Assembly (NCBI RefSeq): GCF_021018805.1
Contig: NC_086258.1
Coordinates: 19,126,692-19,190,691 of the forward strand
Origin: Prinia subflava
Taxonomy: Eukaryota > Chordata > Aves > Passeriformes > Cisticolidae
Direction of reading: 5' to 3'
Length of the DNA stretch: 64,000 nucleotides
Below are positions 1 through 11,000 of this stretch, in pieces. How positions within the stretch are numbered: position 1 is the stretch's first letter; every line of letters starts with the position of its first letter. The position numbers and the translations under genes are program-made. The notes beneath the pieces were generated by a model that searched no databases, was not told the origin of the DNA, and saw only the letters and a program-made list of their open reading frames with translations.

Positions 1-1101
1 CAGTGTTGGAAAAGGTGCTGGGATATAACCATGGAAACGGCAAGCTGCACAGAGCTGCCTCTGTCTGCATGGCAGAGCGCTGTCCGCGCCGCTGTCTGCC
101 AGCGTGGGTCTGACGTGGCACTCATCTGCTCCGGGGACAAAGGAGTGCTTCATCCTCCAGCTTTCCACGGGGCCACTTAAACACTGGTGCAGGAATTCTG
201 TGCCTCACTTCCACTTGGGATGTGGCCTTGCTCAGAAGGTTTTAGTAAGATCAGCTCAGGTACTTAAATTTGCGTTTCCTGAGATAACTGCAGCAGCTGG
301 AGGCGTTGCTGTTCCCAGCTGTCAGCCTGCCTGTCCCAGGGTTGATCCAGCTGAGGTGCTGCAGCCTGAGCAGAGTTTGTCCCACTGCCCCTCCTGAGCT
401 GTTCCTGCAGGGACAGGTATTTACTGGCAGATGACTGAGGATGGAAGCACGTCAGCTGCCAAAGATAGAGGTGGTGGAGATTTCTGCAGCTTTAGGGATT
501 AGAGTCCCTAATGTGGGTGCTGTAATGTCAATGCAAGTTACCTGCTGTGTCCATGCAAAGGTTTTAATCAGGTCAGTTTGGAACTGAGAATTGAGGAATC
601 AGTGCAGACAACACAAGTTAATGAAGTCTTGTGGCAAGGAAGGGGAGTTCCTCTGGGTCACATTTTTGTGTCAGAGGTGCTTGAGCTGTGGTGAGACCTT
701 CAAGAGCTGTGTTGCATAAGCTAGGCTGAGCAGTTTCTTCTTCTGCAGTCCTTCCTCTGCCATGTTACTTGTGGACAACTGAATTAGGGAACTGATCCAG
801 CAGAAATGCAAAACAATTAAAAAAAAAAAGGCTTGAGATTTTGATCAGCTCAGTTGACTGGGGTTGTGCAGACAGCAGGAGCTGTGTCAGCACACTCGGA
901 AGGGAACAAGCAGCCAGTGCTACTTCAGTTGCTGCTGCTGCCAACAACAACAACAAAAAGGGCAAACCAGAGCTGATCTTGCCTGCTCGTCATCTCCATC
1001 AGTGCTGAGGTTACAGGTGGTTTGGTAGGTCAGTAAGGTTGTGTGTATGCTGCACTCCTGCCTGGAGCTGTGACTGCTGTGTGTTCTGTCACTGTCTGCA
1101 G
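1..1101 (+). other. WBP2: WBP2 intron 1 (3' part)
   Basis: Non-coding sequence upstream of the first recognisable WBP2 exon, ending in the acceptor ctgcag at 1096-1101. WBP2 exon 1 should encode about 20 residues beginning with the initiator Met. I looked for it here on the + strand and did not find it, so it lies left of the window. A short CTG/CAA run at 931-956 is the only simple-sequence feature. The short open frames here show no family resemblance. Confidence 0.8.
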
Positions 1102-3496
1102 TGTTTTGATGACCTATGACCATGTGGAAATCACCTTCAGCGATCTGGAGCCGATGCCAGAGGCCTTCAAGGGCACCAAGAAAGGGAGCGTTTTCCTGAC
1201 TCCCTACCGGGTAAGGGGAAAGGCTTTGTCTTGTCTAAGGAGATAACAGCCCTGGAGGCTGTATTTAAATGTCCTCAATGCATAAAAGTCAGGATAATCT
1301 ACCCCTGCTTGAAGTGTGGCTCATCCTCTCCCTCTGGGAAGCATTATGAATTCATGGCATATCCCATCTATTTGTCAACAGATAACAAATCTGATTAGTT
1401 TTTGTACAGGCGGCTGTTTAGTCCATCAGGCATCCTCAAACTAGAAATTAGCAGTGGTCTGGAAATGCTGAATGGAACAGCACAGCTACTAAATCACAGC
1501 TGTGTGGAGCAGCAGGCTCTCTGGAAGCTGGGAGGAGCATTATCTGAGCAAGGGACTTCTGGAAGGCTTTAGTACCTTGAGGATTTGGTTTACCCCTGTG
1601 GCCCTTGTGTGTATTTTTTGGCTTGTGGAACTGGTGATGTGGGAGGGAGTTTCAGTCCATGGAGAACTCTGTTCATATAATAAATCAGGGCTGTGTTTCC
1701 TGTTTGTTTTGAATGGCTCTTGTAACGTTATTTTCTTTCCAGGTTATCTTTGTGTCGAAGGGGAAGGATGCCATGCAGTCATTTGTGATGCCCTTTTATT
1801 TGTTGAAGGATTGTGAGATTAAGCAGCCAGTGTTTGGAGCAAATTACATCAAGGGCACAGTGAAAGCAGAGGCAGGAGGTTGGTATCACAAAGTGTCTGT
1901 TCTGTGTCTCAGTTCAGCTGCTCAATTCATAGCAACATCCTGGCTAACCAAACCTTGACACTGTCCAAATGGGCTTTTACACCCCTGCAAAAACCTGTTT
2001 CTTTCACTGGCAGATAAAAATATTCCCCTTTCCAGCTCCCTGTTCAGCTACCGTGAGCAGATGTTCTCTGCAACCCATCTCACTGCTGCCCTCTGCAAAA
2101 TATAAAGTTCAATCAAACAAGTGATCTCAGCAAACAAACATCAGAGTGGAGTCAGCAGGAACTCTTTGGATGTAATTTTGTTTGGTCACTTGGGATCACC
2201 TGTCCCACCTGCATCCAGCTTCTCCTGTGCCAAAACCTCAGATCCTCTCTGGCTCTGGGTTCAGGTGCAGTCCCCAGAGCACCTTCTCTGTTGTGTTTCT
2301 TGTGCAGTTCCAGGACAGCTGTGCTCTTGCTGTAGTGCGTCCTGGCAGTGAAAAGGGCACTTGGAAGGGAATAGACTGTCTTGAAATCAGGGAATTTCAG
2401 GAGCTGTTTCACATTAAGCTCAATGAGAAGGCTGTGGCAGACATTTTCAAGAATAATTTTGGTTTTGAATGGTTTTTTTACCAAAGGCACAAGCGTTCAG
2501 CAAACTTTCATCCCCAGCTGGATTCAGTTGTGGCACAGAAATCACAGCACGGGGTGTAGGAGCCTCCAGCTGGAGTCCTGAAATCAGCACTGGAGCTTCT
2601 GAGTGGGACCATCCAGCATGAGAGGGAGCCTGAGCATTAATGACAAACCAAACTGTGTGAAAGGCAAAAGGCTTTACCTAACCCTTTGTGAATTTTCCCC
2701 AGAGGCCATCTCTTTTAATGATGATGTTGTCTTAACAGCCATGAGAGTCTGGTTTAGCTTAAAAGGCTCTTTAATCTGCTTGTTTCTGTTTTGGCACAGC
2801 TTCTGCTTTGATGCTTCCTTGGGCTCCGGACTGTGCATGCTTTTCTTTTTTATACTGTAATGTGAGATGGCACTAATTTTATTTGTTTTCTAATTATTAT
2901 TTATCCTGACTTGAAATATCTTCCATGGGCTGTAATGCATTTATGTGGACCATGTTTTTCATTAAACTCTTTGCTTTGTTGGGCACTCTGACTCCCAAAC
3001 TCGTTTGGAGCTGACAGTTAGGTGTAGTTGCAAAGGCTTTTTAGCAAACGGGATTAACAAAATCCCTGTCTTCTGCACTAATCTCATCCAAAGCAAGAGC
3101 AAATCCAGCACTCCTGATAGCTTGGCCTGTGACAGCTCCTGTGGCAACAGCCACAACTCCAGAAAGCTTTTGAGGCTCTCCCTCATGAATTTTTCTGCTT
3201 CAGGTGTCTCTTGACCTGACAATACCCCAGAGTGAATTTTTCTGATGATACCATAATTCTGCCTCTTCCTCTCCTTTTTTTTTTTAATTTGGATTTTTGA
3301 GATAAGCTCTTTAAAGAATTATATACAGAGCATCTGTAGATGCAGCAAGTAACCTAAATAGCACGAAAATGGCTTCTCCTCAGTGCTGTCTTTCCTCCCT
3401 CAGGTGGCTGGGAAGGATCTGCCACATTCAAGATGACCTTTTCAGCTGGGGGTGCAATTGAGTTTGGGCAGCGAATGCTGCAGGTGGCATCACAAG
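1102..3496 (+). other. WBP2: WBP2 GRAM-like domain exons
   Basis: Three exons (1102-1210, 1743-1878, 3404-3496) encode the N-terminal GRAM/PH-like fold. The first starts with one base completing a split codon, as expected if exon 1 ends in an AG of a Ser codon. The donor after 1878 is GTTGGT and splits a Gly codon that is completed at 3404. The domain ends with the motif [17 protein letters not shown], typical of WBP2. Confidence 0.9.
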
Positions 3497-5561
3497 GTAT
3501 GGAAGTTTGGGGGAGTCTGGCAGAGTTCTGTTGTTTCAGGAGCTCTTGCCTGAAGCTTGCTTTAAAAAATACTTTTCTCACATCCAGTGAACAGCAGATT
3601 TATTGGGTGACACTTGTTTTTCTGATAAGGACTCTCTAAGTCTGTTGGAATTCTTGGCCTGCATTTGAGCAGGCTTGATGTTCTGATGAGCTCTTTCCTT
3701 TGCTTTTCCAGTCTCCAGAGGTGAAATACCCAGTGGAGCTTATGGCTATTCCTACATGCCAAATGGATCCTATGCTTTTGCACCACCTGCAGCTAACGGG
3801 GGCTATCCATACCCACCTCCTCCTCCAAGTAAGCCTGGAAACTGAGGGATTATTCCAGTGAGTTAAGAGTTAAAATAGGGAAAAAGGGCAAGAAACACAG
3901 ATTTTACACAGTATTTTCATGATGGCTTGTGTAGCTTTTGTTCCTGAGCTTAATTCTGTTTGCCTTGGCTTCTTTTGGTTGATAACTCCACGCAGAGGAG
4001 TGAAGTCTCTTGCTGTGTGATCTCTTTTCCTGACAGATTTTTATCCTGGTCCTCCTGCAGCAGATGGGAGCTACATGCAGCTCCCACCCCCACCATACCC
4101 AGGGCCCATGGAGCCCCATGTCAGTGGCCCAGACCTGCCCTCCACTCCTGCAGGTAAGGAGCGTGTCCAGGTGAATGAACTCACAACAGTTCCACTAGGA
4201 ATTAAACAGAGTTTGTTTCTTGTCTTTTGGGGAACTTGGAAGCTCTACTTAGAAGCTGAAATTTGTTTAGAAAAGGGATTAGGGAGCTCCCCTAATCTCC
4301 AGCCTTGTATATCCAACTCAGTCTGGAGTCCAGCCCGATTCTGTCCAGGGCAGACACCATCAGTAGGCATTTTACAGATGGATTTAGTCTTCTTTTGGCA
4401 GAAAAAATACAGTTTGTGATTCTCCTGTGGTGGTAATCTTGCCCTAATAATGGATGAATACAAGGAAACTGATGGTGAAATGTGTTTGTGGTCCATTTGA
4501 GTTCACAACTGTGGCTTTGGTGGTATTTGCTTCCCCTTCCCCTGTTTCACTCTTAATGCGATTGGTTTTGCTGAAACAATCTGGAACAGGGTAAGAGATG
4601 ATGGAAAGGAGCTGGGGAAATATCAGCCTCATTTTTCCCTCATTTGGGATTTATTGAAGTCAATAAAAAGCTATTGTGGTTGTGTACAGCCATAGATTTC
4701 TTGTAGGTAAGAGTATTTGGATAAGGGTTTAACTTTTCAGTTTGAATAAACAACCATTCATCTTTGAACTATTATTTGGAAAGTGGGACTGCTCTTGAGG
4801 GTTGTACAAGATTTTTGTGTTCTGCAGAAATGGAGGATCTGGATTATCCTCATCAATTTCCATCTTTAATACACAAATCCCCCGAGCTGCTGCACATTTT
4901 GCTGATTTTTATTTTGCCTGTTGATTTCTCTCCCAGGAAGGATGGTTTGTTCACTGCCTGTCTATAAAGGGTATTGCCTGTATTTAGGCAAGGCAGTAGC
5001 AAGCATTTATTTATGGCTGACATGCAAGTCCCAGGTGACATTTCCAAACTCAGTCTTCCTCTGTTTCACTGGGAATTGACAATTCTGTGGTAACTGGGAG
5101 AGATAATGCTCTATTGTTTGTTGTAGCTGTTTTGCAACTTGAGCACTGGTCCTAGGGTGCTCTGTTAGTGACTCTCATGGCCAGGAGTTCTTGTTTTACT
5201 GCAAGAGTGCTCTGTGTGTCCCTAACCTGTCCCTTCTGTCCCTGTGACAGCTGAAGCCAAGGCTGCTGAAGCTGCTGCCAGTGCTTACTACAGCCCAGGC
5301 AACCCCCACAACGTCTACATGCCCACGGTGAGTCCCTGCTGCTCTGGGGCTGAGGGGAGCCCACGTCTGTGTCTGCTACATCTTCTCTCAGTGCCACAGC
5401 AAAGCTGGTCTGAACTGATGTTGGTGTCTTGGGTTTTGTGGGGGGCTTTGAGTTTAATATTTTATTCTTAGCCATGCACTGATGTCCTTTTGTCATCTTT
5501 GTTGCAGGACCAGCCACCCCCTCCTCCATACTTCCCACCAGAGGACAAGAAAAACCAATAA
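1102..5561 (+). CDS. WBP2: WW domain-binding protein 2, exons 2-8 (5' partial)
   Basis: WBP2 is a cytoplasmic and nuclear adaptor that binds WW domains of YAP/TAZ and NEDD4-type ligases through PPxY motifs and coactivates steroid-receptor transcription. The exons I read are 1102-1210, 1743-1878, 3404-3496, 3712-3828, 4037-4153, 5251-5327 and 5508-5561 (stop TAA at 5559). All junctions are GT/AG and the phases join without a break, giving about 233 residues here. The family is about 260 long, so only the roughly 20-residue exon 1 is missing. The first three exons encode the GRAM-like domain ([41 protein letters not shown]). The remainder is Pro/Tyr/Gly-rich with two PPPY motifs and a conserved stretch [20 protein letters not shown]. 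The C-terminus PPEDKKNQ matches the mammalian ending closely. Identification rests on near-identity with the mammalian protein as I remember it. Confidence 0.96.
3712..5561 (+). other. WBP2: WBP2 proline-rich PPxY region
   Basis: Exons 3712-3828, 4037-4153, 5251-5327 and 5508-5561 encode the WW-ligand tail. Two PPPY motifs are visible: one in [12 protein letters not shown] (exon 4037-4153) and one in [12 protein letters not shown] (exon 5508-5561). The upstream PPGY motif of the mammalian protein would fall in exon 3712-3828. There the sequence reads [11 protein letters not shown], so that motif is absent. Confidence 0.85.
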
Positions 5562-8000
5562 GCTGACACAGAACTTCTCCACGACTCTTTGCTTTCTTTT
5601 TTTTCCATTTTGGCAGAATTCTGGGGCACAGTCCCTAGCACTGAGAAGCAGAGCCTTCCCCCAGGGCACACTGCTCCCAGGGGCTCTAGGAGTAGGTCTG
5701 TGCAGAGCAGGGGGAGGGATTTTGGCAGCCCTGGGTCACCTGTGGAGCTCTGAGGCTTTGCTGTCCTGCAGCATTCCCTCCTCCCTGTGCAGCATCGCCA
5801 CACCCGGGGGTTCTCTTCATCTCTGACTGCTTCCCCTAGCTCTGCTTCTTTTGATACTTAAATTACACCTCTTTAGAGTCAGCATCTGCTCTAAATTGTT
5901 AACTAATGTGATCATGACATGGAAATAAGGCTCTTGGGGGTGGGAGGTGTCTTGAATTAACCTTAGTGTGCATCTAAGAGCATCTCTGGACACAGGGGTG
6001 CCTCTGGTTATTCTTTTTAATCCAGAGTGTCACATCCAACTCTGTGCTCTTGAGAAAGGACTTCAAAGGCAGCCTTTGGGATCTCAAAGGAAATACACAC
6101 CTATGACATTTCCAGTTATATTCAGCTTTCTTGGGTTTCTTTTTTTTTATTTTAATCGAAGTCATTCCTGACAATCATAGCAAATAATCTGGAAGCCCTT
6201 CAAATTTCCATGCTGCTCACCATGTATGACAATGCTGACCAGCTCCCCTTCCTCAGACATGCTGCTCCTCACAGGGTTCTCCAGTAGCATCTGACCAGTT
6301 TAGATCCCATGGGAACACTAATACTTCTGCAGTCTCTGTTTTCCAGTTAGATAGGTGAGTTCACTAAGTCCTGAACATTCTCCTCATAGTCTGTCACTCA
6401 CTTATGTTTCTCCTTTGTTGTAACACAAGTTACTCTTTTTGGCCAGTGGAGCATTTTCCTGCTGTGATTTACCTGGTGAATTAACAGCTAATGGGCAGAA
6501 AGCAGTTGCTTTACTTCTGCCCTGGAAGCACTTGAGAGAATATGCAAAACATTGGAATAAGCTGTGAGTGTTGTTTATTGCTGTTTGTGTTCCTGGTCCA
6601 GCTGTGAATTCCGAACGTGGACTCCTCATAGCACTGATTCCTTGGTCTCAATAGCAACAACTCCAGTGCAGAACCTCTGCAGGACTGATCAGAATCTGGC
6701 TGTGAAACTTTTGCATTGTACAAAGCTTTGCACAAGTCACACTTCACTGACTTCTGACAGCTGAGAGACAAAACCCTTCCCAGCAAAGTGTGACACAAGA
6801 TCCTGTGCTAGGGAACTGCTGAGACTTGCTGCATGCAGCCTGCTCGGAGAGAAAAAAGGTCCACCTCTTGTTTTCTTTTTCTTTGAGTTTAGCTGATTAA
6901 TGAAATTGCTACTGTTTGTGCACTGACTTTTCTAAAATTGCTACTGCAGTGATGTAAAGAAATGATTATTTAAAAAAAATATTTATTTTGAAAGCGTTTG
7001 ATTAATATATTAATGTGAAATGACTTTTGAATGCAGATTTGTTTTGCCAAGACTGTGAAGTAAAGAGAAATCAGCTCAAAACTTGGGATGTTTGTGTGTG
7101 AATGGGTAAACTTCTGGTGAGTTGGTAGCTTTGGATGCAGAGAGGAGGAATTAGAAGCAAAATCACTTGGCTCTTCACTGGTGACATCAGCTGCTTGATT
7201 TCTCTTGGGTGACTTTGTGAATGAAAAGATGTTAAAATGTTTCAGCAAACTCCCATTTCGCAGTTCCTGTTGGAAGCTGGTGCAGCAGCTGCTTCACCCA
7301 GATGTGTCACCAGGTTGTTTTTCCAGACCAATCGTCCTCATAAAAGTTACAACCTGTTTACTATTTTACATTGCAAGAACTAGCTCAGCAATGCAGCATA
7401 ATTAGTGCTTCTAAAATATGTCTCTAATTAGAAGCAAGCCACAATTTTATCCTTTTTTTTCCCTTTAAGAGTGCTGAGGTGCCTGGGTGGTTGTGCCCAG
7501 TGAGGTCGGAGCGGTGTCAGCTGTGCTCCCCCTGTGCTCGTGTCCCTGGAAAAGGCAGGAGCTGTGCTCCAGCAGCGGTGCCAGAGCTGTTCCTCCCTCT
7601 GTGCTGAGCCAGGAGTGCCCACCTCATTGGGCAGGGCAGGACAGGAGTGTTCCAGGTGGGATCAGGTGCTGCTCAGTCTCCCTGGCTCACACAGACACTG
7701 TCAAACAGGAGGTACCCAGAAACTCCAGGGATCATCCAAACCTTGCTTGGTCTCATTCCTCTTCCCAGCTGCTCCTGTGGCTGCCTTCATTCTCTTGAGT
7801 TCCCTGACCAGCCAGCAGGGACATCTTCAGGATTCTGCTCCTTTTTACATCCCTTTTGCCTCTCATGGCTGTTTGCATTTTAAGCCTGGCTGAGCCACTT
7901 GGGTTTGTTTAGTGTAGAAGAGGTGGCTGAAGGAGGAAAGCATTGAGGTAAAATTTTACAGACTAGTAGGAGCTGAATAAATTCTGATTTGTGAATTAAA
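5562..8000 (+). other. WBP2: WBP2 3' UTR (probable) and downstream flank
   Basis: AT-rich non-coding sequence after the WBP2 stop. I see no canonical AATAAA between the stop and 7976, so a 3' UTR of roughly 2.4 kb is the simplest reading. Use of a non-canonical earlier signal cannot be excluded. The open frames inside have no recognisable domains. Confidence 0.5.
7976..7981 (+). promoter_or_regulatory. WBP2: candidate poly(A) signal for WBP2
   Basis: AATAAA within GCTGAATAAATTC, followed by ATTAAA at 7995-8000. It is the first canonical hexamer on the + strand after the WBP2 stop codon. Its use is inferred from position only. Confidence 0.4.
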
Positions 8001-11000
8001 TTACTTCAAATTAAGGTTTCCTCAGTCACATCTGTCCAGCTCTAAGATGGTGCTGAAACCTTTCTGTTCTGGCTCATTCCCAGTTACCCTTTACTCTGAG
8101 ACAGAATCCTAGAAAACACAGATTCCATGAACTTTCCAGAGCTCCTGGCCAGCCCCACTCCCTGTGCAGCTCTTAAGCCAACAATCAGAACAAATCCACG
8201 AGGTTCTTTTAAAACCTTTCCTCAGCTAAGTGTGCTTGAGAGAGAAATATTTAGATATCTGCTCCCATGGGAACTCAACTCCATGGTTCAAGCTGAGTCA
8301 CTTCCCTTAGAGTGGAGAAGTGGCAAGACCTCCAGAGACACCATGAGGTTTCTGTCTGGCAGAAGGGAAATACACTCAAAGGATGAGTCAGGCTGGAATA
8401 AATGAAATATTCCTTAGCACGGGTGTCTGGGCTAAATCTGGAGTTGAAGCTGTGGGCTTTCCACAGTGGCTTGAGGTTGAATGTTCCCATTTCCCCAGCC
8501 TGGAGCTGGGCACAGGCTGTGGGGAGGGGGGAAGAGCAAGCCAAAAAAGAGATTGGGCGTGGTCTCGATGTGTTTGGTGAGTGCTGGTAAGTGAAGCACA
8601 TTTTGGGAATGCTGAAACTGTGGGGCCAGAGGCTGGCCAGGTCACACACTCAGCAGGGGTCAGGCAGGCATTGGGCTGAGATTTGGGAATCCACATTTTT
8701 GGGTGCTGGTGAGAACCTCTGCCAAAACCCCCAAATTTGGCTTTGGTACTCCCTGCCATGCCCCTGATGGAAACTGGGAGCTGTTCTCTGCCTGGAAAAG
8801 GGCTCAGGGAGGGTGGGAGGGTCCCCAGTCCTGCTGCCCGTGCAGGTTTTAAATATTAAAGCAGGGAAGTGCAATTTGCAGTCTGCTGCTGCTCTGGAAG
8901 CAGGGTTGGGAGTAGGGCAGGAAGAAATTTTGTGCATTGACACGTCCCCAGGTCTGGTCCCTGCCTCAATGATTAACTGGCTGTGCAGCCATGTGACAGC
9001 CAGACTGGCACCATTAAACTCCAATGTTTGGATGGTATCATACTGCTGAAGGAAAGGAGGAGGCATTTTCCCACCACCACCACCTACAGTTCTGTCTCTT
9101 TGATGTGATTTGGGCTCTTCACTTGAGAAGTCTCTCCCTGCCCCTGGTGCTGGGAAATGTGGCTGCTTCCCTCCTCTGGGGCGTGTGGAGTAACTGGGTA
9201 TTTCCAAAGTGCTTTGAGGTCTTGTGCAAAGGAGCATTGCTGCAGGAACCGCGGGTGTCCCAGTGTCAGCCCTGAAATCCTGGTGCTATTCCTGGGGGCT
9301 GGGGGAGGCCTTTACCATGGAAGGATTACCCCATCCTTAGGGATTAAGGATCCTTATCCTGGAGGAATTGCCCCACCTTGTGTGTGCTTGCCTGGAGTTG
9401 CCTCCAGACAAAGGAAGGAACAGAGTCCTTCTCTTCCTCCACACCGTTCTGCCCAGGTTTTACCTCAAGTGCTCCAGCTTCATGCATTAATTTCTTTCTG
9501 GCTGGGGGGGAGGCACTAAGCAGTTGCAGGGAGTGGGGTTAAGCCCACCTGGCCAGCACCTCCCTGTTCCATGTGTGCCTTTCTTTGGAGATCATGAAGG
9601 ACTTCCAAATGATGCCTTAAGTTTTAGCTTTTATATTTTCCAAATTCTGGACTGCATTAGTATCTAACTCTGAACTTCATAGAAATGTTAGCAAGTTCTC
9701 TTCAGTTTAGTCAGACAAAAAAATCCTTTTCCAGCCCCAGAACCAAGGACACCGTTGCAGCTTCGGGCCCAGAAAGTGCAAACAGCAGGGAATTGAGGAG
9801 AGCAAACGGGGAGGGTGGGACTGCATAACCTGAAGCTGTAATTGGATAATTAACCCCAATATGTAAATGGACCAAAACTTATAAAAGTGTGAAAATTTGT
9901 GACCCGTTATCCATCTTGGGTATAGCCTTGGGCAGGCTCTTGTACTGCCCAAGGTGTATCCTGTGAATGCCTTTTAAATAAATATCTCTGTTCCTCTAAC
10001 AGGAACAGCCTCTGCTCTAGGTAGCCTCCCAAGGCATCACCACCACTCTCAGAGCTGTAGATGGTCCAACTGCCTCTGCCATGTGCTGGACACTGTGATT
10101 TATCAGCCCTGGCTCACAGCACTGCTCCCCTTTGCAAGCACTGCTGGAGGTGTGGGCTGAGGTTTGGATCCAGCTGCTCCAGGAGCAGAGCCAGCCCTTG
10201 CCAGTGAGCAGCTCCTGTCACATCACAGACACCACCAGGGTGTGAAAGAGCTGCCAGGGGTGTGTTGGAGGTGAGTTTTACCAAGGCAGGCTGTGATCAG
10301 GAGGAGTTTCAGGTTAAAGCTGTACAGAAAAGCCCAAATGACAAATGTGACATTTGTGGGTGGGGACAGAATGCTGAGATGTGCAGGGTGGGGATCTTTA
10401 TTTCAGTCGAGGCTCTCTGCAGCCATAGCAGGTGTTGCTCACCTTCTCTCTGGAGTGAGTCAGCTCCAGGAGACTGGAACCAGGATTTCAGTGCCCTCCT
10501 TGCTCAAGGGCTGGCCCTGTGCCACTGAGAGAGGCCCCAGCGGGACATGAAGTGGCCCACGGAGGAGCAGAGACTCGTACCTGCTGCTGGGGCTGCTGCT
10601 CCTCACCTCAGGGAGCAAACGGAGCAGGATACCTCCCTGCTGGGTCCTCCCAGCCCACCTGCCATCCCCTACACAATTCCTATGGTTTCTGGACGCTGGA
10701 GCAAAAGGTATCAGCTTGGCTCTATGAGCTCAGCTCAGCAAATCCTGTCTTTCTAAACTTTTCCTTTTTCCTGCTCAAGTTGTGTCTCCTCCTTTTCCAT
10801 TCCTTTGCTCTGTGAGGGCTGGGCTCTGGCTGGGACACCCTGGCTCTTCCCGTGGCACAGACTGACTGCAGTAATATTCCATGTTTTGGCGTGTCCCTCT
10901 GGAATGTGGGGGCGGTGGGAGGGGTTGTCCTGCAGCCTCCTCCCATCAGCCAAGCCTGTGGCTCCGTGGAGCTTGGTGGGCTCCTCAGGGGCTTTGGCAA

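Noticed and set aside
1..1101. WBP2 exon 1 inside the window
   Set aside because: No sequence encoding the conserved N-terminal start (MALNKNHSE-like) is present with a donor; it must lie upstream.
8650..9237. 195-codon open frame on the - strand in the intergenic region
   Set aside because: No recognisable domain, no promoter or neighbouring exons, and low-complexity composition.
9686..10001. TGTTAG...CTAACA as the LTR boundaries
   Set aside because: A longer perfect 9-bp inverted repeat (9610-9618 and 10031-10039) encloses it and gives a better LTR; the inner 6-bp pair is probably coincidental.
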